From Ignavibacteria bacterium (GTDB lineage Bacteria; Bacteroidota; Ignavibacteria; Kapaibacteriales; Kapaibacteriaceae): a stretch of 64,000 nt of DNA. The notes beneath the pieces are model-generated. The model worked only from the letters and a program-made list of their open reading frames with translations. It had not been told where the DNA came from and ran no database searches. Made by a program: the position numbers and the translations under genes. The stretch covers positions 62,001 to 126,000 of the forward strand of contig JACPPD010000003.1 in the NCBI GenBank assembly GCA_016191145.1, read 5' to 3'. Below, piece after piece: positions 34,889-43,510 of this stretch. How positions within the stretch are numbered: position 1 is the stretch's first letter; each line of letters begins with the position of its first letter.

Positions 34889-35677
34889 CTACCGACCGCT
34901 AAATTTTGCTTTGCGTTTTTCGACAAATGCTGCCACTCCTTCGCGATAATCACTCGACTCACCAGCTCGCTGTTGATATTCTCTTTCAAGCGCGAGCATA
35001 TCATCGAGCGGAACGTTCATGCTTCTTTGCAAAAGCATCTTAACGAATCCGTACGATTGTGTTGGTCCACCTGCATACGTCAAAGAAATCTTATCAACGG
35101 CGTGTTTGAACGATCTGGGATGTGCAATAGCATTGACCATTCCCATCTGCAATGCCTCTGCCGCAGTAATTGGTTTGTTAAGCGTTGCAAATTCAAATGC
35201 CTTCGTGTAACCCATCATTCTTGGATAAAACCATGTTGCTCCGGAATCCGGGATGAGAGCGATGCCAATAAACGCTTCTACAAACCGGGCCGACGTACTC
35301 ATTATTCGATAGTCTGCCGCAAGAGCAATCGACATTCCCGCGCCGGCAGCAACGCCGTTGATGCCTGCGATAATTGGCTTTGGCATCTCACGCATCAGAC
35401 GGATAATTGGATTATACCGACGTTCGAGAGAGTCCCTGAGGCTGCGCTTACCGTCGGCCGTGGGAGCATCCTTTAAATCCTGACCCGAACAAAAAGCCTT
35501 TCCTGCTCCCGTTATCACAACAACTCTGACTTCATTGGCTTCAGCGGCCGTAGTCAGCGCAGCCCGTAAATCGGTAGTTAGCTGCTCGTTTGCGGCATTG
35601 TAAGATTCTGGCCTGTTGAGTGTTACAAACGCTACGCCGTCGGTAACAGAATACAATACTGTTTCAAGCGCCTTCAT
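34889..35677 (-). CDS. Crotonase family protein, PaaG-like isomerase
   Basis: 262 residues. Unlike the other two crotonases here, the first catalytic glutamate position is not conserved (GAGMSIALAADYR replaces GGGCELA), while the downstream ALIPDSGATWFYPR is typical of the PaaG group, which isomerises 2-(1,2-epoxyphenyl)acetyl-CoA or shifts double bonds in enoyl-CoA. A hydratase function is therefore unlikely and an isomerase is the better guess; no other phenylacetate genes are visible, so the pathway is open. The oxyanion-hole region AFCSGQDLKDA is intact. Overlaps the secreted hypothetical gene at 35674 by 4 nt. Confidence 0.85.
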   Translation of the reverse strand: MKALETVLYSVTDGVAFVTLNRPESYNAANEQLTTDLRAALTTAAEANEVRVVVITGAGKAFCSGQDLKDAPTADGKRSLRDSLERRYNPIIRLMREMPKPIIAGINGVAAGAGMSIALAADYRIMSTSARFVEAFIGIALIPDSGATWFYPRMMGYTKAFEFATLNKPITAAEALQMGMVNAIAHPRSFKHAVDKISLTYAGGPTQSYGFVKMLLQRSMNVPLDDMLALEREYQQRAGESSDYREGVAAFVEKRKAKFSGR

Positions 35678-36222
35678 CTATCAATGTGCTCCTTGGATTG
35701 GAGCGTTGTAGTGATGTAATCATCATATAATTCTGCAACCCTGGTTGAAACACTGCCAACATATTTCATCCAAACGTAATCGGATTCCCTGTCGAACAAA
35801 TTCTGAAATGTCTTCATAAACATGTCGAATCGCTGGTACAAGTCTTTGTTTGAAGATTTGGTTTCCGCGCTACAGACACTGAGAATTTGGGTAGCCTCAT
35901 TTACTGTAAAAAGTTTTACTAAGTGACGTCCCAGGCGCATCTTAAGCAGCCTTACCGGATTTAGTGCAGTCGCTACTTCCTTGCAAGCGCTCGATAAAAT
36001 TGTTTTCAACGCGGCCGAATCATCAGACGATGGTATCAAAAACTCAACACTACTTTCGCTATAACGGGCAAATGCGGCTGTCGGCACATAACACTCGACG
36101 ATCTTGATATAAACGGAATCAATCGTAGGCGTTGTTGCTCGTTTTTGAGCTGTAGCAATAGTTGAACTCAGTGCACATACAATTGCAATGATTGTGAACA
36201 GTAATCTCATTCTCCTCTCCAT
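35674..36222 (-). CDS. Secreted protein of unknown function between two crotonase genes
   Basis: I do not recognise this 182-residue protein. It has a signal peptide (LLFTIIAIVCALSSTIATAQ after MERRMR, cleavage near residue 25). The mature part is predicted largely helical with a tail rich in charged and aromatic residues (FDMFMKTFQNLFDRESDYVW). One cysteine pair (C97-like and C118-like positions in LSSACKEVA and LSVCSAE) could form a disulfide. It overlaps the start of the flanking crotonases: its end overlaps the 34889 gene by 4 nt and its start overlaps the end of the 36207 gene by 16 nt, so it is embedded in an operon of cytoplasmic acyl-CoA enzymes despite being exported. Confidence 0.6.
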   Translation of the reverse strand: MERRMRLLFTIIAIVCALSSTIATAQKRATTPTIDSVYIKIVECYVPTAAFARYSESSVEFLIPSSDDSAALKTILSSACKEVATALNPVRLLKMRLGRHLVKLFTVNEATQILSVCSAETKSSNKDLYQRFDMFMKTFQNLFDRESDYVWMKYVGSVSTRVAELYDDYITTTLQSKEHIDR

Positions 36223-36989
36223 TCAGGTTTACGTTTTTCGACAAATGCCTTCATGCCTTCTTTCTGATCTTGAGTTGCAAAAAGCAGGTAAAAATTCTTT
36301 CGTTCAAATTCCAAGCCCCCTTCCAACGTAGTACTAAAAGATTTTAATACCGACTCCTTAGCAAGGCGTGCAGCAATCGGCGCTTTTTCTGCAACCGTGG
36401 AAGCTAGTGCGAATGCCTCTTCGAGATAATATTCAACAGGCACCACGCGGTTTACCAGACCGGCAGACATTGCCTGCTGTGCCGAAATCATCGATCCCGT
36501 TAGCACAAGCTCCATTGCCAATGCCTTGCCCACAGCCCGCGTGAGTCTTTGCGTTCCACCGGCGCCCGGCATAACGCCAATGTTAATTTCCGGCTGTCCA
36601 AACTGCGCAGTCTCACTTGCAACAATCATATCGCACAGCATGGCAAGCTCACACCCGCCGCCGAGAGCAAACCCACTAACGGCAGCGATAATTGGCGTCT
36701 TTACCTGCCGAATGCGATCCCAACGCGCAAACTGATCTCGATTGAGCATTGCAACAGCATCTGCATCCGACATTTCTGTGATGTCGGCTCCTGCTGCAAA
36801 TGCATTGTCGTCTCCATGCAGCACAATACATCGCACATTGGCGTCGGCGTCGAATGTCGCAAATGCATCCACAAGTTCAATCATCGTCTGCAAACTGAGT
36901 GCATTCAGGACGTTTGCTCTGTTTATGCGTATCGCACCTACACCAGCACCTGGTTGGTAAGTTTGGATACAGGTATACGTATCGTTCAT
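36207..36989 (-). CDS. Enoyl-CoA hydratase (crotonase family)
   Basis: 260 residues with both catalytic glutamates of the classical hydratases: FALGGGCELAMLCD (about 103-116) and FGQPEINIGVMPGAGGTQRL (about 125-144, 20 residues). The oxyanion-hole segment is AFAAGADITEM. It is closely similar in motif layout to the 28310 protein, so the two are likely paralogues serving related substrates. The C-terminus overlaps the secreted hypothetical gene by 16 nt. It runs divergently from rsmE across a 59-nt gap. Confidence 0.9.
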   Translation of the reverse strand: MNDTYTCIQTYQPGAGVGAIRINRANVLNALSLQTMIELVDAFATFDADANVRCIVLHGDDNAFAAGADITEMSDADAVAMLNRDQFARWDRIRQVKTPIIAAVSGFALGGGCELAMLCDMIVASETAQFGQPEINIGVMPGAGGTQRLTRAVGKALAMELVLTGSMISAQQAMSAGLVNRVVPVEYYLEEAFALASTVAEKAPIAARLAKESVLKSFSTTLEGGLEFERKNFYLLFATQDQKEGMKAFVEKRKPEWRGE

Positions 36990-37048
36990 AGACCATTCAA
37001 ATCAAGTTCAGCTAATTTACCAACAATTCGCGGTGAGTACTGTCGAAA

Positions 37049-37741
37049 ATGGACTATATCTACGTTGGAACTCTAGAGCCTGATGACGACGTTGTTGATG
37101 CCGAGCTTTCGGAGCTCAAACATCTCGATGTGCTGCGTATCAGAGACGGAGACGTTGTTGGTGTTTTGAATGGTAGGGGGCTGATCTCGACGTGTCGGGT
37201 AAGCCGTGTTGGCGGGCGCATTTCGCTGCACACCGAATCCAGGCGCGTTGTGGCAAAGCCCCCTTCCCTAACAATTGTAATTGGACTTCTCGATAATCGC
37301 GATCGGTGGGAATTCGCAGTCGAAAAGGTAACGGAGTTGGGAGTAACGAACATCGTGCCATTGATATGCGATCGTGTTCAGCGCAGGAAATTCTCTCGCC
37401 ATCGTATGAATCAAAAAATTGTTGCAGCATTAAAACAAAGCGGGAATGCATGGCTGCCACGAGTATCTGAGCCTGTTGTCTTTTCGCAGCAGGTGGATGT
37501 ATTGAAATCTTTTTCCAGGGTAATTGTTGGGGATGCAGATGGAGATGCGCCAACGGTCTTTACCGAAACGGATAATGTTGCAATTGTTATTGGTCCGGAA
37601 GGTGGATTTTCCGCACAGGAAACCAATCAGTTGGCACAGCTTACCAACACTGTGGTTTGGCGAATAGGCAGCAACAGACTTCGATCGGAAACAGCAGCAA
37701 TTTCTCTTCTTGCTGCGTACCATTCACACTTCAGTGTGTAA
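37049..37741 (+). CDS. rsmE: 16S rRNA m3U1498 methyltransferase RsmE
   Basis: RsmE methylates N3 of U1498 in 16S rRNA using SAM. The 230-residue protein has an N-terminal PUA-like RNA-binding domain (about 1-70) and a C-terminal SPOUT (knotted) methyltransferase domain with the signature VIGPEGGFSAQE (about 175-186) and RIGSNRLRSETAAISLL (about 207-223). Typical bacterial length is about 240. Start ATG 37049; no alternative upstream. Its stop is 4 nt from the stop of the convergent nuclease gene at 37746. Confidence 0.93.
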   Translation: MDYIYVGTLEPDDDVVDAELSELKHLDVLRIRDGDVVGVLNGRGLISTCRVSRVGGRISLHTESRRVVAKPPSLTIVIGLLDNRDRWEFAVEKVTELGVTNIVPLICDRVQRRKFSRHRMNQKIVAALKQSGNAWLPRVSEPVVFSQQVDVLKSFSRVIVGDADGDAPTVFTETDNVAIVIGPEGGFSAQETNQLAQLTNTVVWRIGSNRLRSETAAISLLAAYHSHFSV

Positions 37742-37745
37742 TGTT

Positions 37746-39527
37746 TTACTTTTTTACGACAACTGGCCGTCGGATGATACTGTTGTTGCTTTGTACAAGC
37801 ACTTGATACAAGCCTGTTGTAAGATTGTTGACGGGAATGGGGATGAGGCGAACCTGCGGGCTCAACGATTCTTCTAGCAGGAGCACCGAATGTCCAAGCG
37901 CATCAACGAGAACAACTCTGACACTCGCTTCGTGCTCCAGCGTCAACTCAATACAACTGCGATCCGTGCAGGGATGAGGACTAATGCGCACAATAATTCC
38001 CGCATCTGATTTCTCTTCGCCAGCACCAGTGGCGCCAGACGGCCATAAACGCATTGTTACCGGTAGGTGATCCGATACGGTTGAGGAGTACGGCGACAAG
38101 TACGCTTGTGGAGATTCCAGGAACGTGCGGTAATGAGATGGCGATACTTCATTGCTGATGATGATGTGATCGATAAAGGAACTCAAGCCTCCTACATACG
38201 AGCTTAAACCCCGCTGCTCGAGCAGGTACGTTGGAGACGACCACGAAGCTGTATCAGCCAGGAATGAGATGTAGGGCGATTCAAATGATGTATCAACTAC
38301 ACTGCCAGCAAGATTATCATTGAAATCACCAATTACAACGATGTTTGCATCTGAATAAAAGTCGTTTAGATAGGCATGAAATGTTTCTGCATCAATCTTT
38401 CGGCGCGAATAATCTTCAAGTGCAGTTGCTGAGTCGGTTGCCTTGGCATGAATATTAAACACAGCGAGCTGCTGCACAATACCGCCGATTGTAGTAGTAA
38501 AAGTGAAACGATACGGGAACCGTCCGCCCGCCCACGCCTGCGCGCCTCCGTTCACTGCAAGACCATTGCTTTCGGGCACAATGGTTGACGCGTTATAGAT
38601 GTATGCCATTTTTTGGGCTGATGCAATATCACTGGCAAGCAAACTGCGGTATTCGCCACTAAGCGAATCTGTAATTGCCGTCAGTGCTTCCTGTGAGAGA
38701 ACTTCCTGGAGTGCAATTAAATCAACACCCATCGAGTCCATCACCTGCCTAATGCTTCTGCGTTGTCTGTCCTTATCGCTAGGACCAAACGTAGTATCAG
38801 ATGAGCCATACCAATTCAGATTCCAAGTCGACATATCGATGGTTCTGTTTTTGCTCACGGTATCTATCTGCACCGGCGGGAGACCAACATCGGATGCGAA
38901 ACGAGGGAAGATCTGGTATGTGCCCCGGAACTGGCCAATAACACCAATGAGATCGACGGGAGTGGTGGGAATGGGCAGGGAATTCGTGGCAATTTCCGTT
39001 GCTCCGTCAAGCCTAATCGAAAAATCACCTTCGTTCTCATCCACAACACCATAGTTCATTTCGCCCTGGAACGAACCTTGCTCAATAAATTTAACATTGC
39101 GAACACGCACAAGTTGTCCTTCAAGGTCTTCACCGATTATAGGGAGTGATGTTGTGCGCGGCGATGGTACAACTCGCGGCACCGGAACCACAGTAAACCG
39201 TAGCAATTCGCCGGAGAGTTCCGAAGTCCCTGTTCCCGGGGCGCCTGTGGTCTGGTTGAACTCAGTGAGTACTGCAGAGTCGATAACCACGGAATCACCG
39301 ACTTGTACACCCAGATGGAAGGGGGCGTTGAACACAGCAATACCACCGGTTCTGTCCTGAATGTATGAAGTGTTCCTGAACTCTCCCCCCACGGCAACTC
39401 TTCCGGCAACACGAGAGACAATGGTTCCGAACACCTGCTTCTTTGCGTCGGAGACCGACATGGGATCCTGTGCCTGACTCACCGCCATACACATACAAAT
39501 CGTTATCAAAATGATTTTTATTCGCAT
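37746..39527 (-). CDS. Secreted endonuclease/exonuclease/phosphatase protein with T9SS sorting domain
   Basis: From ATG 39527 the product is 593 residues: signal peptide (MRIKIILITICMCMAVSQAQ), an OB-fold-like region (about 30-235) with FGTIVSRVAGRVAVGG, a DNase-I-like EEP domain (about 250-510) showing NLNWYG, LQEVL (metal ligand), INNA-type GDFND and SDHLPVTM, and a C-terminal T9SS sorting domain with VRISPHPCTDRSC. EEP domains cut nucleic acids or phosphoesters; the layout resembles extracellular nucleases. The frame stays open 29 codons upstream of the signal peptide, which is ignored. It converges on rsmE with 4 nt between stops. Confidence 0.82.
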   Translation of the reverse strand: MRIKIILITICMCMAVSQAQDPMSVSDAKKQVFGTIVSRVAGRVAVGGEFRNTSYIQDRTGGIAVFNAPFHLGVQVGDSVVIDSAVLTEFNQTTGAPGTGTSELSGELLRFTVVPVPRVVPSPRTTSLPIIGEDLEGQLVRVRNVKFIEQGSFQGEMNYGVVDENEGDFSIRLDGATEIATNSLPIPTTPVDLIGVIGQFRGTYQIFPRFASDVGLPPVQIDTVSKNRTIDMSTWNLNWYGSSDTTFGPSDKDRQRRSIRQVMDSMGVDLIALQEVLSQEALTAITDSLSGEYRSLLASDIASAQKMAYIYNASTIVPESNGLAVNGGAQAWAGGRFPYRFTFTTTIGGIVQQLAVFNIHAKATDSATALEDYSRRKIDAETFHAYLNDFYSDANIVVIGDFNDNLAGSVVDTSFESPYISFLADTASWSSPTYLLEQRGLSSYVGGLSSFIDHIIISNEVSPSHYRTFLESPQAYLSPYSSTVSDHLPVTMRLWPSGATGAGEEKSDAGIIVRISPHPCTDRSCIELTLEHEASVRVVLVDALGHSVLLLEESLSPQVRLIPIPVNNLTTGLYQVLVQSNNSIIRRPVVVKK

Positions 39528-40625
39528 GAGGCATCCTGACGGGTGATTTGTGTTAAAGAAACGAGATACTTTGGAATGTTGAGGATGAGCTCGAAACGCT
39601 GCAATTCGTGACAAAACAAAAAAGCGTAACCTGTAGTTGCAATTTTGCTTCTACAAACATTCCACAGCACAGGCCTAATGAACAAGGCACAAGCTCCGGT
39701 ACGATTGGACACCGTGCAAAAAAAATCAAGAGGAACACGGCAACCGTCAATTACAAGTATCCAAAGACTGCGGACGAGCGGGCATAACTCACGCAAAGCA
39801 GTGCCTGTTAAGATGTTAACTTTTGCCTCACAACTAAGAATTATTACCTTTAGGTAATACATGTCCAACGCAAGAGTTTAGTGCACCTGAGAAGGCAGTC
39901 GTGTTTACGGAACAGAAACACCATAGAGTTTCTCAGTATCTGGGAGTTGCTCAGTAATTCCAATTTTCAATCTGAGGAATTCGACGGGTTTAGAAGACAG
40001 GCGGGGATAAACAGCTTCTCGCTTACCCCAAAGCAAATGGCGCACTTTTAGGCTACACAGCTACCGAATGGCGTCGATCAAATCCTGGCAAGAAAGACAA
40101 TGTCTGCGATTATGCAACGGTTGAACAACTACTCGTCCTTGCTGACATCGAAAGTTTGAATGCTAAATTCATTCACACAAGATTGTCTCAGGGCGAACGC
40201 TGAAAACTCCTGAACGAAATCGCTATTCGTCAGATGCAGGTTTTGACCTCTGTTAATACTATAAATAAGTTGAATAAGTAGTGTGCTTTGCACAACGACA
40301 TAACGGAGAATCGATACTGTGCATAATATTTTAGTCGGCAAGATACCCGATCCAGGGATTCGAGTTGACCAGATCACAATTTCATTGATCTGCAGGTTCA
40401 TCGCCGTCAGGTTCACGGAAGCGCCACCTGCCAATAATTCTTAGACACATCAGTTCCTGTAAATAACAATCGATTTGAACTATTAATTGGCTTGTTAATC
40501 ATCATACGCCCGGGCTGGTACATCTGTTATTCAAATAATTGATGAAACATTCCGCCACCAGACAGGTGATTTTGATAGGTAAGCATACTCCGGACCGGTG
40601 GCCATCAAGCCGTATATTCGTTGAT
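39528..40625. other. 1.1-kb gene-poor stretch holding a decayed KilA-N gene
   Basis: No intact gene is supported between the nuclease start (39527) and the SpoIIE-type phosphatase start (40626). The middle (39905-40281) is a recognisable KilA-N-domain pseudogene, annotated separately. The left part (39528-39904) has no recognised content; in the pseudogene frame, scattered residues between 39836 and 39904 might be its further decayed 5' end. The right part (40282-40625) has weak open frames on both strands, no tRNA-like or terminator structure, and no recognised product. A short inverted repeat, TATTACC/GGTAATA, is at 39842-39859. This is by far the longest non-coding stretch of an otherwise tightly packed window and looks like the scar of a degraded insertion. 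Confidence 0.7.
39905..40281 (+). pseudogene. Decayed KilA-N domain protein gene (internal deletion, frameshift, in-frame stop)
   Basis: Two fragments of one family are readable. In one frame, 39905-40036 gives LRNRNTIEFLSIWELL followed by SEEFDGFRRQAGINSF and SLTPKQ, matching the first half of the KilA-N DNA-binding domain. In a second frame, 40033-40281 gives LLGYTATEWRRSNPGKK, DYATVEQLLVLADIESLNA and, after a TGA at 40201, KLLNEIAIRQMQVL to a TAG at 40279-40281, matching the conserved C-terminal part of the same proteins. The segment normally between them (the rest of KilA-N and a linker, roughly 130-170 residues by memory of the family) is missing at about 40031-40040. KilA-N proteins are typical of phages and mobile elements, so this is probably a relic of transfer. 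Recognition is by motif memory, not by a search. Confidence 0.8.
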
Positions 40626-42323
40626 ATGAAAACTCCATCACCTGTGCCGGGTGTTGGTTCATCGACTGCATTTCATTTAGCATCACTGCTCGACCTCAAT
40701 ACAAGGCTGACGGATGCCGATCCGGTCGACGTCCTCAACGTTGCAGTCCTCAGCGTGATGGGACGCCTGAAGATTCAACGCGCCTGTTTCCTGCTTCCTA
40801 ACGGATCGGGGTGGTCGGCCGATCCGCGATTATGCAAGGGTGTGCTCCCATTCTCAATTACTACATTGACAACACACGGTATCGAGCCCCTTACCGAATC
40901 CAACTCTTCGCATAAATCGCTTATCGATGCAGGTTACCGGACGATAGTTCCTATCGGCAATCCCACCGATCCTGTTGCAATAATGTTGTTGGGTAGAACT
41001 TTGGATAACATCGAGGCTGATAGGGAAGTATCGGCTTATCTCGAAATTGTAAGGGGCATTGTTAGCACAACTGTGCAGAATGCAAAACTTATCCGATCGC
41101 TCATTTCTGCTACAAAGGAATTAGAAGCACGCAATCTTATGGTTACTACGTTGTTTGAAAGCGCTCGCGATTTTACGCTTTCAAAAACGAAGGAAGAGAT
41201 GCTTCGAATACTATCGTACAGGCTGATGGGACAATTGATGGTGTCGACATTCGGAATATTTTTTACCGAGCCACTCGACGGAATTGATTTCATTGGAAAC
41301 AGAAAGGAAGCACAGCCGTTGGCTGATCTGCGCAATGCCATTATATCCATCGACGTGCCGTTGAGAATCGACGAACTGCCAATGTCCGATCCGCTTCGTA
41401 ATGCGGCAGAGAGCATGGGAATTGCGATTGCAGTTCCCATGACTGTTCATGGTGTAAAGAAGGGTGTTATTGCAACCAGAGGGAAGTTGAACGGACGCCG
41501 GTTTACAGACGAAGAAATGTCGTTTCTCGAATCTCTGGGCAACACTGCAATGATTGCAGTTGAGAATGAGCGGCTGATACAGGAAGAGATTCTCAAACGT
41601 CGGCTTGAAAATGAATTGAAGATTGCTGCCGATATACAGCGCAAGCTTCTTCCTGACGTGCTGCCACACGCAAATCATTTGGAAATTGCTGCCGATGCAC
41701 GAACAAGCCGACAAATTGGGGGAGACTATTACGATGTTATTTCACTCGATGACAATCGCACACTGTTCGCTATTGCAGACGTGGCGGGAAAGGGAATACC
41801 CGCGGCATTACTGATGGCGAATGTTCAGGCTGCACTGAATGTACTGGTGCGCATTGATATGCCCCTTACACACCTAATGAGCCGACTAAACAGTCTTATA
41901 TGCGATAATACCGAGGTAGATGTTTTTGTAACGATGTTTATTTGCGTAATTGATTCGGCTACGCTGTTGTTTGAATATGTGAATGCCGGACATAATCCGC
42001 CTATTCTTCTTAGCGGAAAAGAAGTGCAACTTCTTTCAACAGGCGGAGTGCTGACCGGAGTCATCGAAGATCCGCCCGAGTATAAACTGGGAACAGGTAT
42101 GCTTGACGTCGGCGATGTGTTGCTGCTCTATACCGACGGTGTTACCGAAGCCAGGAACCACAACGATGAATACGGTGTGCCTGCGCTGGTTAATCTGCTA
42201 ATGGCAAAACGCAACCATACTCCATCAGAGATTATCCGTTTTATTCACCGCGACATTCACACGTTTACAGGCACCGATCAGATAGACGACGACACATCGT
42301 TGGTTGCAATCAAAGTAATATGA
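40626..42323 (+). CDS. GAF-domain SpoIIE/RsbU-type PP2C serine phosphatase
   Basis: A 565-residue cytoplasmic signalling protein from ATG 40626 (MKTPSP); upstream in-frame starts at 40539/40542 would add a poorly conserved 29 residues. Two GAF-like sensor regions (about 20-165 and 185-340), a coiled linker (ENERLIQEEILKRRLENELK) and a PP2C domain (about 365-565) with LKIAADIQRKLLPD, SRQIGGDYYDV, FAIADVAGKGIPAALLMA, LEYVNAGHNPP-like (FEYVNAGHNPP) and LLYTDGVTEARN. Such phosphatases dephosphorylate anti-anti-sigma factors in partner-switching pathways; no RsbV/RsbW gene is visible here, so the target is elsewhere or different. It overlaps the next gene by 4 nt. Confidence 0.88.
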   Translation: MKTPSPVPGVGSSTAFHLASLLDLNTRLTDADPVDVLNVAVLSVMGRLKIQRACFLLPNGSGWSADPRLCKGVLPFSITTLTTHGIEPLTESNSSHKSLIDAGYRTIVPIGNPTDPVAIMLLGRTLDNIEADREVSAYLEIVRGIVSTTVQNAKLIRSLISATKELEARNLMVTTLFESARDFTLSKTKEEMLRILSYRLMGQLMVSTFGIFFTEPLDGIDFIGNRKEAQPLADLRNAIISIDVPLRIDELPMSDPLRNAAESMGIAIAVPMTVHGVKKGVIATRGKLNGRRFTDEEMSFLESLGNTAMIAVENERLIQEEILKRRLENELKIAADIQRKLLPDVLPHANHLEIAADARTSRQIGGDYYDVISLDDNRTLFAIADVAGKGIPAALLMANVQAALNVLVRIDMPLTHLMSRLNSLICDNTEVDVFVTMFICVIDSATLLFEYVNAGHNPPILLSGKEVQLLSTGGVLTGVIEDPPEYKLGTGMLDVGDVLLLYTDGVTEARNHNDEYGVPALVNLLMAKRNHTPSEIIRFIHRDIHTFTGTDQIDDDTSLVAIKVI

Positions 42324-43501
42324 AATCCTTTCAAACAATTCTTCTGCACGAGGCACAGTCTGCTGGTATGTCGGCTGGCGGCATCGAACCATTTGGAGAT
42401 GTTCCATACCATGATGAGCTAAAGGTAAAGCAGGCCGCTGTTCAGCAATTTTCGCGCGAAATATTGAAAAAAGCCGATGTATGCAGCACAGTAGTTAAGG
42501 CACCGCGTCCGCGGCATTACCGAACAACATCCAGGCGCCGTCTTTGGCACGAAGGGAAACGCTTCACCTTTGTTCACGGAGACGGTTCAAGGATCAGTGC
42601 CCGATCGCCTCTCGAACAAAAGGAGCATCTTCAGATCTATGAATCTGTTGCCGAAAGTTTGGCTCGCCTGGATCACAAGGTGCGTGCTGCGTTCCATCAT
42701 GTTGTTGTTCGCGGTACGTATAGCGAGTATGCATTGATTATAACAACAACGCATCTCGATGCCGAAATAGTTCGCGCCTGCCGCCAGGTGGCCCTGAAAG
42801 CTCAGAAGCAGGTATCAATCCTCAAGCACGCGTGGATTTATGTAGACGAGCGGCGAAGCCGGTACTATTTAGAATTGGAGCGTCCAATCCATGGAATTGG
42901 ATCAAAAAAATTGTTTGGAGCCGCTGCCTGGAAGCAGGCCGTCGAAAACATTGAATACCAGGTTGGCGTCTTCTCGTTTTCCCAAATTAACCTTGCAATG
43001 CTTCCCGATTTCGTAAATATTATTAGGAGGGAAGCTGAGCCTGCACTCGATGACACGGTTGTTGATCTGTATTGCGGATATGGTCTGTTGGGAGCTGCAC
43101 TTGCTAAGAATGTAATTAGGGTTATAGCCATCGATCAGGATAAGTCGGGTACTGCCGATGCACGCTATAATATTTCGAGGGCAGGGGGCAGGGTGAATGC
43201 GATTGACATGAAAATTGAACCTGAAGCCCTTAGCAAACTGTTTCTTTCGATGAAACAATTACATCCCTGCGTGCTGATTTTGGATCCTCCGCGGTCGGGA
43301 ACGCCAGTTGGACTGATTGCAGAGTTGGCGGCACATGGATTCCGTAGGGTAGTAACGGCATTCTGCGGCGCCGACGAAGTACGGAGAAGCATAGCCGAAT
43401 GGCAGGCAGCGAAGTACTCTGTGGAACGTATCGTGCCGCTGGACTTCTTCCCCGGAACTGCGGGGATGGAATTTATCGTGAGTTTAACTAATAAATCGTA
43501 A
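42320..43501 (+). CDS. Class I SAM-dependent RNA methyltransferase, TrmA/RlmC-D-like but divergent
   Basis: 393 residues. The C-terminal half is a Rossmann methyltransferase of the m5U-RNA family: DLYCGYGLLGAAL (SAM motif I), LILDPPRSGTP (the DPPRxG motif), VTAFCGADEVRRSI where the catalytic cysteine is expected, and the final FPGTAGMEFIV, which aligns with the FP.TxHVE motif of TrmA proteins (here GME instead of HVE, keeping the glutamate). The usual CNP after the catalytic cysteine is replaced by CGA, and the upstream FQxN motif is FSQIN. The N-terminal 180 residues have no TRAM domain and lack the Fe-S cysteine cluster of RlmD. It could be a 23S rRNA uridine methyltransferase or act on another RNA. 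Coupled to the phosphatase gene by a 4-nt overlap. Confidence 0.75.
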   Translation: MKSFQTILLHEAQSAGMSAGGIEPFGDVPYHDELKVKQAAVQQFSREILKKADVCSTVVKAPRPRHYRTTSRRRLWHEGKRFTFVHGDGSRISARSPLEQKEHLQIYESVAESLARLDHKVRAAFHHVVVRGTYSEYALIITTTHLDAEIVRACRQVALKAQKQVSILKHAWIYVDERRSRYYLELERPIHGIGSKKLFGAAAWKQAVENIEYQVGVFSFSQINLAMLPDFVNIIRREAEPALDDTVVDLYCGYGLLGAALAKNVIRVIAIDQDKSGTADARYNISRAGGRVNAIDMKIEPEALSKLFLSMKQLHPCVLILDPPRSGTPVGLIAELAAHGFRRVVTAFCGADEVRRSIAEWQAAKYSVERIVPLDFFPGTAGMEFIVSLTNKS

Positions 43502-43510
43502 TAGTATTTA

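Noticed and set aside
39842-39859. Inverted repeat TATTACC/GGTAATA before the KilA-N relic
   Set aside because: Only 7 bp with a 4-nt loop in an AT-rich decayed region; no T-run and no sign of an operator in use.
40129-40434. Minus-strand open frame opposite the KilA-N relic (starting MAGGASVNLTAMN)
   Set aside because: No recognised family, about half of it is antisense to the relic, and no start signal; treated as chance.
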